Shown: positions 1 to 9,448, counted from the first letter of the stretch. The stretch: DNA of 34,586 nt from Flavobacteriaceae bacterium (GCA_947453195.1 CANGFO010000020.1:1-34586); one strand, 5' to 3'. Notes: generated by a model from the sequence alone, not told the origin. Translations and numbers: made by a program.

Positions 1-709
1 CGTTTGGATTTAATGTCAATCCGGTTGGAACACTCACTGCTGTTAACGTTACATTTCCTGGGGCAGTTCCTATTACTACTGGAGCACCATTTAAGGTGTC
101 ATTTGCTGTTAATGCTGGAGTAGTTCCTCCTGTTGTTCCATTTATTGGTGCTGTAGTATCTACAACAGCATCAATTACTGGAGCAGTTACCGCCAAGCTA
201 GTTTGTGAGTTATCATTTGAAGTACTAGCATTCCCTTGAGAGACATTTAATGGTGTTGGAGGACAAACTCCACATAATAATGGATTTGCTGCTGTAATAT
301 AAACTATGTTTCCAAGAATTAAATCCGGGCCACTTACTACATTTCCTCTTATGGTTAGTAAAATATTACCGACGTCAAAAGAACCAAATCCTCCAGCCGT
401 ATTTTTTAAACGAATAGTATTACCAGACCCTGTTGTCATTGATAACAAGGTCCATCTTGAGTCACTCCCTGAAGCGATACCAATAATTTCAGCATCTGTT
501 CCAACAGATATTGTAACTCTCAATGAATTTGCAACGATTGTTCTATTTCCATAATTACCAACGTTAGCACTAAGAATACCCGTTGTACCTTGGGATAAAC
601 TTGCTGGACTCATAAGAATTCCAATTCCTGGATCAGCATTTTGAGCAAATACGAATGGAGCAATTAAGAAAAGAACAAAAAAGACTACTGTTTTGTAAAG
701 AGTATTCAT
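1..709 (-). CDS. Secreted modular surface protein, N-terminal part (runs off left edge)
   Basis: The frame opens at the ATG at 709 and stays open to the window edge, so only about the first 236 residues are seen and the C-terminus is missing. Residues 1-22 form a signal peptide (MNTLYKTVVFFVLF, then a hydrophobic core and FAQ), which indicates export. Residues about 25-150 are a glycine-, serine- and threonine-rich beta-sandwich-like region. After a CGVCPP stretch comes a module with the motif TANDTLNGAPVVIGT, a unit often repeated in tandem in long Flavobacterium cell-surface proteins. The gene starts 26 bp after the stop of the 1021-residue surface protein on the same strand, so the two are probably co-transcribed. 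A type IX secretion sorting domain would lie in the unseen C-terminus. The function is unknown; adhesin-like is an inference. Confidence 0.8.
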   Translation of the reverse strand, partial: MNTLYKTVVFFVLFLIAPFVFAQNADPGIGILMSPASLSQGTTGILSANVGNYGNRTIVANSLRVTISVGTDAEIIGIASGSDSRWTLLSMTTGSGNTIRLKNTAGGFGSFDVGNILLTIRGNVVSGPDLILGNIVYITAANPLLCGVCPPTPLNVSQGNASTSNDNSQTSLAVTAPVIDAVVDTTAPINGTTGGTTPALTANDTLNGAPVVIGTAPGNVTLTAVSVPTGLTLNPN

Positions 710-735
710 AGTATTTATTTTATTAGTGAATTATA

Positions 736-3700
736 TTATTGCGTTTTTATTATTAGATTATAAGTATTGTTGTCATCTACGCTATCCGAACCAGAACCAT
801 TAATAATGGTTACTGTTATTGGTTGCCACGTTTGATTTGGTATATTTGGTTTTCTGAAAATCTCAAAGCCAATACTTGAGAATGAATACGAATCAATAAC
901 AATATTTGGTTTAGATGTTACTGTAATAAAAAATGAATTTTCAGTTATATTCCAATCTGGATTATTAACAACTGTACCTCCCCCTACTCCAGATAATACA
1001 TTTAATGCATTGTAAGTAATAGTAAATCCGGACTGTTTTGGAATGGTAAAAATTATTTGCCCATTGGAAGGAGAAGACCTAGTTTCAGAAATATTTACAA
1101 CAAAATCTCTAGAAACTCCAGCAGTTAAAAAAACTACATTGTCAATATCAACTGTCGGAGTAAAATCAGGTGAGCAGCCTACTGGAGAACTTAAAGTCAC
1201 CACCTGTGATGTACATCCTGTTGCAGTTGCAGATATTGTCACATTGGTTCCTATTGGAATATCCGTGATTACCGAAGCAGTTATTGTCCCAGCTGAAGAA
1301 GTAATATTAGATCCATTTGGATTATTTATATAAATATTATAAGTTGATCCCAAACATAATCCGATACTATAACTAACGCTTGAAGTTGCACAAGGTGTTG
1401 AACAATCACTTGGACTAGAAACAATTACTGAATTAGTACAAGTACCAATGGTTGCTATTATTGTAACTGGAGATCCAATGGCTATACCGGTAACAGAATT
1501 ACCAATAACTGTCCCAACATTAGAACTAATTATTGCTCCAGCACTTACCGATACCGAAACACTATATGTTCCAGATCCTGAACAAACTCCAGATCCTGCA
1601 CTTATCGTAGGAGTTTTACAACCAATTGGTGGATTACTGCAGCTTGTTGGAGATAAAACTGTACTTTGAGTACTTGCACATCCATTTACAGCACTAGAAG
1701 TTAACACCAAATTTGTTCCTACTGGAACTCCTGTAATAGTATTCCCTACTATATTACCTGCAGAAGCCGATACTATTCCGTTACTATTAAAACTTACATT
1801 ATAAGAGTTGCCATTACATGTTGCTCCTGAAACTATTAAACTTGGTGTAGTTGCTGAAGGAGCAATTAAATTTACAACTTCCGGTGTGCATCCAGTTGCA
1901 GTTGCGGTTAATGTCACATTGGTCCCTATTGGAATTCCTGAAACAGCAGTAGAACTGACAATTCCAGCAGATGAAGTGATGCTAACATTATTTGGATTGC
2001 TAATAGAAACATTATAAGTTGTTCCTAAACATGATCCAATACTATAACTAACACTCGAAGTAGCACAAGGTATTGAACAATCACTTGGACTAGAAACAAT
2101 TAGCGAATTAGTGCAAGTTCCATTTGTAGCAGTAATAGTTACAGAAGTTCCTAAAGCTATTCCAGTTACAGAATTACCAAAAACGGTTCCTGTATTAGAA
2201 GTAATTATTGCTCCTACACTTGCTGTTACCGAAACACTATATGTTCCAGATCCTGAACAAACTCCTGTTCCTGCACTTATTGTAGGTGTAATACATCCAT
2301 TTAGTGGATTACTACAACTAGTTGGAGAAACAACAGTACTTTGAATGCTTGCACATCCATTTAGAGAAGTAGCAGTTAAAACCAAATTAGTTCCAATTGG
2401 AACACCTGTTATAGTATTACCTACTATATTCCCTGCTGAAGCTGCTACTATCCCATTACTATTAAAACTTACATTATAAGTAGTGCCATTACAAATGGCA
2501 CCCGAAACTATTAAGTTTGGTGAAGTAATTGATGGAGTATATAAAGTAACAGAGTTAGGTAAAACTGCAGAACAAGTTGAGTTAGTGCTATTTCTAACAA
2601 TTAAATTATAAGTTCCTGCTGCCAATCCTGAAAAAGTTGGACTTGCTTGATAGTTAGATCCATTATCAACACTATACTCTACACCAGATTGTACTGAAAA
2701 AATAATACTTCCTGTTGAAACTATGCAAGTTGGTTGCGTTGTGCTTGCTACTGAAGGAATGTCCGGAGGGGAAGATATAGTTACTGTAACCATAACTCCT
2801 GCCGAACTATAACAATTATTTACACTATCATAATAAAAAGGATAATAGGTTCCTGCAACTGCCGCTGTTGGTGTTGAGTAAGTACTTCCCGTGTGAATAT
2901 TATTTGTAAACCAAACTAAAGAAGCTCCTGATGGGGTGCTGCTCGTTACTAAGCTGTTTAAATTTACGGTTGTTGTTGGACATATATTATTTACTGAATT
3001 ACTACTTAATATAGGAGCAGAAGTGCCAGCATTACAAACTGTTCCTAAAGTGTAAATTCCATATGCATCAGGAACTAGAGCAGAATTTGTAGTAATAGAA
3101 CCTGAAGATAAAGTGCTTGAACCACCTAACAACGAAGAAGAATCAACTGTAGAAGGAATGGCCACCCATTGGGTTCCGTTCCAACCTAAGATAGATAGTG
3201 AAGTTAAAGAGTTAATAGCACTTGTTGCGTCCCAGGTTAAAGTTATCTTAGCCGAAGTCGAACCATTAATGTCCCAATATTCTTCATTATCCACAGATCC
3301 TACACCTAAACCCATAAGAGTTGTATTATATGGACCTCCTGGAGGTAATACTGGTTCGTTTCCTCCTCTTAATCTAGATGTTATTGCTGTGGTGGCACTA
3401 ACACCAAAATATGCTGCATTTGCCGGATTTGCTAAAGAAGCTGCCGAAATTGCAGCGGGTCTATACTTGTTATTATCCCCAATAGGGAAAGTAAATGAGG
3501 AAGTCAAATAGGTTTTTACATAACCATCCACAAATGCGGTGTTAGATGCTCCTGCCCAGCTAGCTGTTCCTACAAAACTCAAAAAACCTTGTGTAGCGGT
3601 TCTATCAGTTCCAACAATTCCAGGTTGAATTCCAGATCCTCCATTAAAAAAATTATGTTGAATATCTACAATACCCATCTCTCCATTATTGAAGACATAG

Positions 3701-3801
3701 GTATTACCAAAACTAGAGGATTGGCTGTATATAGCATTAGTAATTGAAAATAATGCTACAATTAAAAACCAAACAATTCTTATAGGATACTTTTTTTTCA
3801 T
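736..3801 (-). CDS. Large secreted repeat protein with Ig-like modules
   Basis: This is a 1021-residue protein with a signal peptide (MKKKYPIRIVWFLIVALF, cleavage near IYSQ). Residues about 30-260 form a head region, residues 260-340 an Ig-like module (WFTNN and YYPFYYDSVNNC), and residues 345-425 a SprB-repeat-like module (YSVDNGSNYQASPTF). Residues about 425-874 hold six beta-rich units of about 75 residues. Each has a C-x-G-x-x-Y start, a central SSAG-type turn, an IPIGTNVTL-type strand and a paired cysteine near its end. The six are arranged as two near-identical blocks of three, a 675-bp tandem duplication. The last 140 residues form a different beta domain. No typical type IX sorting signal is seen at the C-terminus. 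A role as extracellular adhesin or surface-layer protein is an inference. It lies in a same-strand cluster with three other secreted proteins. Confidence 0.85.
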   Translation of the reverse strand: MKKKYPIRIVWFLIVALFSITNAIYSQSSSFGNTYVFNNGEMGIVDIQHNFFNGGSGIQPGIVGTDRTATQGFLSFVGTASWAGASNTAFVDGYVKTYLTSSFTFPIGDNNKYRPAAISAASLANPANAAYFGVSATTAITSRLRGGNEPVLPPGGPYNTTLMGLGVGSVDNEEYWDINGSTSAKITLTWDATSAINSLTSLSILGWNGTQWVAIPSTVDSSSLLGGSSTLSSGSITTNSALVPDAYGIYTLGTVCNAGTSAPILSSNSVNNICPTTTVNLNSLVTSSTPSGASLVWFTNNIHTGSTYSTPTAAVAGTYYPFYYDSVNNCYSSAGVMVTVTISSPPDIPSVASTTQPTCIVSTGSIIFSVQSGVEYSVDNGSNYQASPTFSGLAAGTYNLIVRNSTNSTCSAVLPNSVTLYTPSITSPNLIVSGAICNGTTYNVSFNSNGIVAASAGNIVGNTITGVPIGTNLVLTATSLNGCASIQSTVVSPTSCSNPLNGCITPTISAGTGVCSGSGTYSVSVTASVGAIITSNTGTVFGNSVTGIALGTSVTITATNGTCTNSLIVSSPSDCSIPCATSSVSYSIGSCLGTTYNVSISNPNNVSITSSAGIVSSTAVSGIPIGTNVTLTATATGCTPEVVNLIAPSATTPSLIVSGATCNGNSYNVSFNSNGIVSASAGNIVGNTITGVPVGTNLVLTSSAVNGCASTQSTVLSPTSCSNPPIGCKTPTISAGSGVCSGSGTYSVSVSVSAGAIISSNVGTVIGNSVTGIAIGSPVTIIATIGTCTNSVIVSSPSDCSTPCATSSVSYSIGLCLGSTYNIYINNPNGSNITSSAGTITASVITDIPIGTNVTISATATGCTSQVVTLSSPVGCSPDFTPTVDIDNVVFLTAGVSRDFVVNISETRSSPSNGQIIFTIPKQSGFTITYNALNVLSGVGGGTVVNNPDWNITENSFFITVTSKPNIVIDSYSFSSIGFEIFRKPNIPNQTWQPITVTIINGSGSDSVDDNNTYNLIIKTQ
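1181..2530 (-). repeat. Tandem 675-bp duplication inside the surface-protein gene
   Basis: Two direct copies lie at about 1181-1855 and 1856-2530. Several anchor segments recur exactly 675 bp apart: the stretch starting at 1366 recurs at 2041, and that at 1798 recurs at 2473. The period equals 225 codons, or three 75-residue Ig-like units, so the duplication keeps the frame. The copies differ mainly by scattered substitutions. Confidence 0.85.
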
Positions 3802-3888
3802 TTTAATATTTTATTGAATCAGGGCAAATTCTTTCAAAATCTTATTTTATTTTTTAACCATTAAAAATTGATTAATTCGGATAAATAG

Positions 3889-4473
3889 TTACAAAACTGT
3901 TAGTGTTAGCGTGCAATTTTGCCCAGCTATAGCTAGAGCAAAACTTGCTGTTCCTGTAGTGGCAGGAGTCCCCGAAATTACATAAGTTACAGTACCTATA
4001 CCCGTAGCAAAATTTCCAGCTACTAAAGTTGCGGTTAATCCTGTAACACCTGTTGAAGTTATAGCTTGGCCTGTAAAGGTTCCACCATTTCCTCCAGTGT
4101 AGGACAAATCAGCACTTACTGCGGTAGCCGCAACAGCATTAGTTAGCGTCCCTGTTTTTATTACTCCAGCACAATCTAAGGCTGTAATTGTTCCAGCTGC
4201 AGTGCTTGGAGCAACACAACAATTCCAACAGGGAGTCCAAACTCCATTTTCACGGCTACGGAAACAATTTAAAGAAGAATCATAAACTAGCATACCATCT
4301 ATCGGCGTAGCAATAGCTGCAGAGCCAGCGACTCTACTTAAGACTAGTGCCTTATCCGTTGCTTTAAGTTCTAATAAAGAACCTGCAATTGGTGCTATAG
4401 TTCCAATACCAACCTGAGAATAAACAGAAATATTAACTATTAATATTATTATACTTGTTATTATTTTTTTCAT
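3889..4473 (-). CDS. Secreted protein with VGIGT head module and one Ig-like domain
   Basis: This 194-residue protein has an N-terminal signal peptide (MKKIITSIIILIVNISVYSQ). Residues 21-85 form a head module starting VGIGTIAP and containing LLELKATDKALVLSRVA and GMLVYDSSLNCF. The same head begins the neighbouring 531-residue protein. A CC pair is followed by a single beta-rich domain of about 105 residues with YTGGNGGTF and a GTPATTGTASF motif, a unit common in Flavobacterium secreted proteins. The gene lies between the 531- and 1021-residue surface-protein genes with short spacers, so one transcript is likely. No enzyme motif is visible. The function is unknown; a cell-surface structural part is the best guess. 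Confidence 0.75.
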   Translation of the reverse strand: MKKIITSIIILIVNISVYSQVGIGTIAPIAGSLLELKATDKALVLSRVAGSAAIATPIDGMLVYDSSLNCFRSRENGVWTPCWNCCVAPSTAAGTITALDCAGVIKTGTLTNAVAATAVSADLSYTGGNGGTFTGQAITSTGVTGLTATLVAGNFATGIGTVTYVISGTPATTGTASFALAIAGQNCTLTLTVL

Positions 4474-4552
4474 TGTAAATTCGTTTATTTTTTAATCAAA
4501 ACTCTTTTTTAAATCTACATTCGATTATTTTAAAAATAAGAATAATGTTAAT

Positions 4553-6148
4553 TTAGTTTTGACAGTTGATAAGTTTAAAAGGACCTACATTCTTTAATAC
4601 ATTCCCATTTGAATCTACATTTGATCCAATTACATTAGGTATACTAAAGCCAATTGCTCTTGAAATCCAAGTTGCAGTGCTTAAATATCCAGTAGTATTG
4701 TACACATATAAATTACCTGTATTTCCATCTTTTACTAAAATATTCTCCTGATTATCTCTCCATAATTTCAAGACATTAAATCCTGAAGTACCTGCAACTA
4801 TTTTTGTTTGAACTACTTGTAGTGCAGCATTTGAAAAATTATAGGATATATTCACCATATTACCCCCATTTAAAGGAACTCCATGAATAGCATAATAACC
4901 GGTTACAAAGTCTTTAAAAAGATTGGTCCCTGTATTCAAGGGAACTGCTGTACTCCCTACAGCTGGAATATAAGATTCACCATTACCGAATCTGTATAAA
5001 ACTCCATTATCACCTAGAACTAAAAAATTTGAAAGCATGAATGTCATTATTTTTATAGGATTGACACCTGCAGGAAGATTTATCATTTGGGGAGTTGTAA
5101 TTAAGGAACCTGAAAGGGTAACTGCATTTTCTCCATAAGTGTAAACTTTATTGTCAGTACCTATATAAGCAAAAGAAACCGCACTACCTCCTTGAAATGC
5201 AGCAAAAGTCTCTTCTACATTTGGATTGTATTTAGGTGCTGGAACTAAAGCTGCGCAAGGTTTTGGGATTAAATAAGAGGATGCAGTTGCAGTTGGAGAA
5301 TGAGCAAAACTGATTCCATTATATACTGCTGTTGGTCTACCACCCCATGACCACCATTTACCTGTATGATCAACGGCATATACATATTCGCCGGTACAAT
5401 AAAATTCTTTCCATTTATTACCATCAGTATTTACTATTTCCCTTGGTGTACCCGATTGAGTTCTATTAGAAAATACAGTTGATACTCCAAAAATTGGCCA
5501 AGCTGTACCATTTGCACCTCCCCAAGAATACAATTTACCATCCTCAGTTATTCCAAACATTGCACTCCCAGAAGTACTACTTCCCATAATTCTTTTCCAT
5601 CTAGCATTTGGTAAATAATATAAAATATTAGCAGCTGGATATGCTGAATATAAATCATTTGAAGAATAAGCATAAGTTGTAGAAGCGTCTCCTGAATATA
5701 CATTTCCTAAACCAGTCATACCATATAAATCTTGATCCCAACCACCATATATATATCCATCACCCGAAATAAACATTGGATAGCAATAGCTGCCAAAAGA
5801 ATTATTAGAAAAACAGAAATCTCTTACATCTGCTAAAGCGGCACATGGATTTCGAGAAGCACCATAGGTGGCAGGGGTCCCAGTAGTGCCACATGAACTT
5901 AAACATCCTGTCCAAGCTCCATTTTGATACCCTTTTATACAATTAGATGAAATATCATAAACCATCATTCCATTTACAGGTGTTGATACTGCTGCAGTAG
6001 TGGCAACACGAGTTAATACTAATGATTTATCCGCAGCTTTTAATTCAAGAATTGCTCCTGCAACTGGAGTATTGGTTCCAATACCAACTTGTGCAATTGA
6101 CAAAGCAGAAATACAAAGCACAATAAATGTAATTTTAATTTTTTTCAT
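4553..6148 (-). CDS. Secreted RCC1-like beta-propeller protein
   Basis: This 531-residue protein has a signal peptide (MKKIKITFIVLCISALSIAQ) followed by the VGIGTNTP head module shared with the next gene. From about residue 110 to the end it carries weak RCC1-like repeats: units of about 50 residues with a D/N-G-K-x-Y-x-W/F-G pattern, for example ITEDGKLYSWGG, VDHTGKWWSWGG, GTDNKVYTYGE and GDNGVLYRFGN. Such repeats fold as a beta-propeller and usually serve protein binding. The gene heads the minus-strand surface cluster, with a candidate -7 element at 6245-6252 giving a 5' leader of about 90 nt. A shared head joined to different bodies suggests these proteins are made by module shuffling. 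The partner and exact role are unknown. Confidence 0.78.
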   Translation of the reverse strand: MKKIKITFIVLCISALSIAQVGIGTNTPVAGAILELKAADKSLVLTRVATTAAVSTPVNGMMVYDISSNCIKGYQNGAWTGCLSSCGTTGTPATYGASRNPCAALADVRDFCFSNNSFGSYCYPMFISGDGYIYGGWDQDLYGMTGLGNVYSGDASTTYAYSSNDLYSAYPAANILYYLPNARWKRIMGSSTSGSAMFGITEDGKLYSWGGANGTAWPIFGVSTVFSNRTQSGTPREIVNTDGNKWKEFYCTGEYVYAVDHTGKWWSWGGRPTAVYNGISFAHSPTATASSYLIPKPCAALVPAPKYNPNVEETFAAFQGGSAVSFAYIGTDNKVYTYGENAVTLSGSLITTPQMINLPAGVNPIKIMTFMLSNFLVLGDNGVLYRFGNGESYIPAVGSTAVPLNTGTNLFKDFVTGYYAIHGVPLNGGNMVNISYNFSNAALQVVQTKIVAGTSGFNVLKLWRDNQENILVKDGNTGNLYVYNTTGYLSTATWISRAIGFSIPNVIGSNVDSNGNVLKNVGPFKLINCQN

Positions 6149-6244
6149 AATATTTAAAAAGGTTAAGACTATTAATGAGGCTACATTAGATGATATATTT
6201 GATACAAACTACTATTTAGTTTAGTATGCCTCTATTTCACAGGA

Positions 6245-6252
6245 CAAAGGTA
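6245..6252 (-). promoter_or_regulatory. -7 promoter element for the surface cluster
   Basis: On the minus strand this reads TACCTTTG, a match to the Bacteroidota -7 consensus TAnnTTTG. The predicted transcription start is near 6241, about 93 nt before the ATG at 6148. No well-spaced -33 TTG was found. Confidence 0.5.
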
Positions 6253-6538
6253 TTTTAGGTTAATTGTAACGAGTAGTTCAAAATTGACTTAAAAAGCGAT
6301 AAATTGACTTTAATTGTAGATAAAAAAAATATTTTGTTTAAATATCCGATAAAAAACAATTAAATATCGATAAACGAATTATAAAATCGAAAAATCTTAC
6401 AAATAAATTCATTTCATAAGTAATTATTGAGTTCAAAACATCATTATTAACTAGTTAAGAATTACATAAATTCAAATTAAATTTATAACTATTTGAAAAT
6501 CAATAAAAAACAAATTAGTTTATATGGTTTTTAAAAAC

Positions 6539-6546
6539 TACCTTTG
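6539..6546 (+). promoter_or_regulatory. -7 promoter element for the DEAD-box helicase gene
   Basis: This is TACCTTTG, matching TAnnTTTG. Transcription would start near 6550 and leave a leader of about 18 nt before the ATG at 6568. The element contains a TTG in the helicase frame, which must not be read as the start codon. Confidence 0.6.
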
Positions 6547-6567
6547 CACCCAATTTTAAAATACAAT

Positions 6568-8481
6568 ATGAATAAATTTGAACAATTAGGTCTGAATGAA
6601 TCGTTACTGCTGGCGATCAAGGATCTAGGATTTGAGAATCCGTCAGAAGTGCAAGAAAAAGCGATTCCAGTCTTATTGGAAAAAAACACCGATTTAGTAG
6701 CTTTAGCACAAACCGGCACAGGGAAAACAGCAGCTTTTGGTTTTCCACTAATTCAGAAATTAGACGCAGAAGACAGAAGCACACAAGCACTAATTTTATC
6801 CCCAACAAGGGAACTTTGCTTACAAATCACCAATGAAATTAAACAGTACTCAAAATATGTAAAAGGTTTACATACAGTAGCAGTTTATGGTGGTGCCAGC
6901 ATTACAGAGCAAGCAAGAGAAATTAAACGAGGAGCACAAATTATTGTTGCAACTCCGGGTAGAATGCAAGACATGATAAACAGAGGTCTTGTAAATATTA
7001 AAAACATCAACTTTTGTATTCTAGACGAAGCAGATGAGATGTTAAACATGGGATTTTATGAAGATATAGTTTCTATATTATCAGATACTCCTGATGACAA
7101 AAGTACCTGGTTATTCTCGGCAACTATGCCAGCAGAGGTAGCTAGAATTGCTAAGAAATTCATGCACGATCCTGCAGAAGTTACTGTAGGAAGTAAGAAT
7201 TCAGGTTCGGCAACGGTATCTCACGAATTTTATTGTGTGAATGCTCGCGACCGATATGAAGCATTAAAAAGATTAGCAGATGCTAATCCAGATATTTTCT
7301 CTGTAATTTTTTGTAGAACCAAAAGAGATACTCAAGCGGTTGCCGAAAAATTAATTGAAGATGGTTATAGCGCTGCAGCTTTGCACGGAGATTTATCTCA
7401 AGCACAACGTGATGGTGTTATGAAATCGTTTAGAGGTCGTCAAATTCAAATGCTTGTTGCGACCGATGTTGCGGCTCGTGGAATTGACGTTGATAATATT
7501 ACTCACGTGGTTAATTATCAATTACCAGACGAAATTGAAACTTACAACCACCGTTCAGGAAGAACTGGCCGTGCTGGGAAACTAGGAACTTCAATTGTAA
7601 TCATTACAAAAAGTGAGATTCGTAAAATTGCTTCAATTGAAAGAATCATCCAACAAAAATTTCAAGAAAAAACAATTCCTTCAGGAATGGAAATCTGCGA
7701 AATTCAATTGTTGCACTTAGCTAATAAAATTAAAGACACTGAGGTTGACCATGAAATTGACAACTATCTTCCGGCTATTAATGAAGTTTTAGATGGTTTA
7801 TCTAAAGAAGAATTAATCAAGAAAATGGTTTCTGTAGAATTTAACCGTTTCATTAATTATTACAAAAAGAAACGCGATTTATCAGGTGAAAAAGGAAGTG
7901 ACAGAGGAGAACGAGGATCGGAGCCAAGAGAAATTAGAGCGGGTGATCCAGTTCGTTATTTTGTAAATATTGGAGCACGAGATGATTTTGATTGGATGCA
8001 ATTAAAAGATTTCTTAAAAGAAACTCTAGATTTAGGTCGTGATGATGTATTTAAAGTAGATGTTAAAGAAGGTTTTTCTTTCTTTAATACCGATGGAGAA
8101 CATACCGATAAAGTAATGTCTATCCTTAACGGATTTGACCTTAACGGAAGACGAATCAATGTAGAAATTTCTAAAAATGAAGGCGGTGGCGGAAGCGGAA
8201 GACGCGATCACAACGGAAGAAGTTCTGGTGGTGAACGACGCGGAGGCTTTGGCGGAAGACGTGATGGAGACAGAAACAGCAGCTCTAGAAGCGGAAGTTT
8301 TGGCCCGAGAAGCGATAGAAAAGAAGGCGGATTTAGAAGTGAAAGAACATCAACTTCAAGAAGAGAGCCAGGTTCTGCACAAAGAGAAGAAAGACCTTCA
8401 AGAAGATCTGAAGGAACTTCATCTAGACCTGCAGGGCGTTCGTTTGACGAAGCAAAAACTAGAAGACCAAGAAGAAGCTAA
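6568..8481 (+). CDS. DEAD-box ATP-dependent RNA helicase with DbpA-type RNA-binding domain and RGG tail
   Basis: This 637-residue RNA helicase unwinds or remodels RNA, probably in ribosome assembly or cold/mRNA metabolism. All core motifs are present: Q motif (GFENPSEVQ, 21-29), motif I AQTGTGKT (47-54), PTREL (79-83), TPGR (129-132), DEAD (153-156), SAT (184-186), ATDVAARG (298-305) and HRSGRTGR (328-335). Residues about 460-536 match the DbpA/CsdA RNA-binding domain, an RRM-like fold. The last 100 residues are rich in R, G, S and E (GGRRDG, RSGSFG), an RGG-like RNA-binding tail. The ATG at 6568 is chosen because an in-frame TTG at 6544 lies inside the promoter element. The gene is single, with a hairpin just after it. 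The paralogue cannot be set (DeaD/CsdA or RhlE type). Confidence 0.95.
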   Translation: MNKFEQLGLNESLLLAIKDLGFENPSEVQEKAIPVLLEKNTDLVALAQTGTGKTAAFGFPLIQKLDAEDRSTQALILSPTRELCLQITNEIKQYSKYVKGLHTVAVYGGASITEQAREIKRGAQIIVATPGRMQDMINRGLVNIKNINFCILDEADEMLNMGFYEDIVSILSDTPDDKSTWLFSATMPAEVARIAKKFMHDPAEVTVGSKNSGSATVSHEFYCVNARDRYEALKRLADANPDIFSVIFCRTKRDTQAVAEKLIEDGYSAAALHGDLSQAQRDGVMKSFRGRQIQMLVATDVAARGIDVDNITHVVNYQLPDEIETYNHRSGRTGRAGKLGTSIVIITKSEIRKIASIERIIQQKFQEKTIPSGMEICEIQLLHLANKIKDTEVDHEIDNYLPAINEVLDGLSKEELIKKMVSVEFNRFINYYKKKRDLSGEKGSDRGERGSEPREIRAGDPVRYFVNIGARDDFDWMQLKDFLKETLDLGRDDVFKVDVKEGFSFFNTDGEHTDKVMSILNGFDLNGRRINVEISKNEGGGGSGRRDHNGRSSGGERRGGFGGRRDGDRNSSSRSGSFGPRSDRKEGGFRSERTSTSRREPGSAQREERPSRRSEGTSSRPAGRSFDEAKTRRPRRS

Positions 8482-8498
8482 TTACTCTTTTTGCCTTT

Positions 8499-8562
8499 AA
8501 TAATAATTCCCAAATTCTATTATAAATAAATAATAGCGTTTGGGAATTATTATTAAAAAAAA
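8499..8562. terminator. Long palindromic hairpin after the helicase gene
   Basis: A 16-bp perfect stem (8499-8514 with 8539-8554, core ATTCCCAAA/TTTGGGAAT) encloses a second stem (CTATTAT with ATAATAG). It lies 17 bp after the helicase stop. The 3' flank on the plus strand is an A-run rather than a T-run, so termination on the plus strand relies on the U-rich lower stem. Its long stem and position make a terminator likely but not certain. Confidence 0.55.
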
Positions 8563-8636
8563 TGTTTTGTTAATTTTCTGATAATAATTAAAAATATACT
8601 TTAGAGTTTTATACTTTTAAACTTTCAAACTAGGAC

Positions 8637-9401
8637 ATGAAATATTTCGTCGCTTTATTGTTTTTTTCTCTTTCAATTTCTACCTTTTCACAGCAAACAA
8701 ATGCTACAAAAAAAGTTAAAGGAACCATTATAAACAGTACTACCACTTTTCCTTTACCTAACGTAAACATCATTAATGTAAATAAGGTGAAAGGAACAAT
8801 TTCAAATGCGAGAGGAAATTTTGAAATAGATGCCGATGTAAATGACACCCTTCATATTACCATGATTGGATTCCAATCTTTACGCGTAAGAGTAACCAAT
8901 GACTGGGTTAAAAATGGGAATGCCAAAATTGAATTAACCGAAAAGGCAATTGCATTAGAAGAAGTTAAAGTTAGAAAATACAACCTTACCGGTTACCTTG
9001 AAGTTGACACCAAATTAATTCCAGATGAAGAAAACTTTCGTTATAGTATTTCAGGATTACCACAAGGATACGAAGCGGGAGAATATTCTCCTAAAGCCTT
9101 TTCTAGAGTCATGAACTCCATATTTAATCCTGCCGATATGCTCTATAATTTCTTTGGAAAAAAACCAAAGGAGCTGAAGAAACTTAAAGAAATGAAGAAG
9201 GACAATACGGTTAAAACACTTCTTGAAACTAAATTTGATAGAGAAACGATAGCAATATTATTAGGAATTGACAAAAAGGATATTCCTGAAATCCTTCAGC
9301 ATTGTAATTATTCAGAGGCCTTTATTCAAACAGCAAATGATTTACAAATTCTGGATGCTATTAGTCAATGCTACGAACAATATAAAGTACTTAAGAAATA
9401 A
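8637..9401 (+). CDS. Secreted CarboxypepD_reg-like domain protein
   Basis: This 254-residue protein has a signal peptide (MKYFVALLFFSLSISTFSQ). Residues about 25-105 form a carboxypeptidase-regulatory-like beta-sandwich (KGTIINSTTTFPLPNVNI, NARGNFEI, DTLHITMIGFQS), the domain that also caps TonB-dependent receptors. The remaining 145 residues are mostly charged and helical (KKPKELKKLKEMKKD), with no motif I recognise. There is no plug or barrel, so this is not a receptor. It may act in the periplasm or at the outer membrane, but no reaction can be assigned. Poorly conserved -7-like sequences precede it. It has no obvious operon partner; pepT follows 78 bp after its stop (57 bp to the first ATG) with its own promoter-like box. 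Confidence 0.85.
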   Translation: MKYFVALLFFSLSISTFSQQTNATKKVKGTIINSTTTFPLPNVNIINVNKVKGTISNARGNFEIDADVNDTLHITMIGFQSLRVRVTNDWVKNGNAKIELTEKAIALEEVKVRKYNLTGYLEVDTKLIPDEENFRYSISGLPQGYEAGEYSPKAFSRVMNSIFNPADMLYNFFGKKPKELKKLKEMKKDNTVKTLLETKFDRETIAILLGIDKKDIPEILQHCNYSEAFIQTANDLQILDAISQCYEQYKVLKK

Positions 9402-9448
9402 ATAATTTATTTCTAATTTTCTTTCATTTTTTAAATACTTCCAATTTG

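Larger units (their letters stand above)
6149..6567. other. Divergent AT-rich intergenic region
   Basis: This 419-bp gap separates the minus-strand surface cluster from the plus-strand helicase gene. It is very AT-rich and has no convincing gene. It holds a TAnnTTTG element facing left (6245-6252) and one facing right (6539-6546). I saw no clear terminator, structured RNA or repeat array between them. Confidence 0.6.

Noticed and set aside
1165..2530. CRISPR-like array in the repeated region
   Set aside because: The period is 675 bp and coding; no short palindromic repeats with unique spacers are present here or elsewhere in the window.
1043..3511. Several plus-strand open frames opposite the large surface protein
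   Set aside because: They lie antisense to a strong signal-peptide-bearing gene with regular repeats, recur with the repeat period and lack any family motif.
8177..8500. Open frame of 107 codons overlapping the helicase tail
   Set aside because: It is the shifted reading of the Arg/Gly/Glu-rich repeat tail; the helicase frame is clearly the real one.
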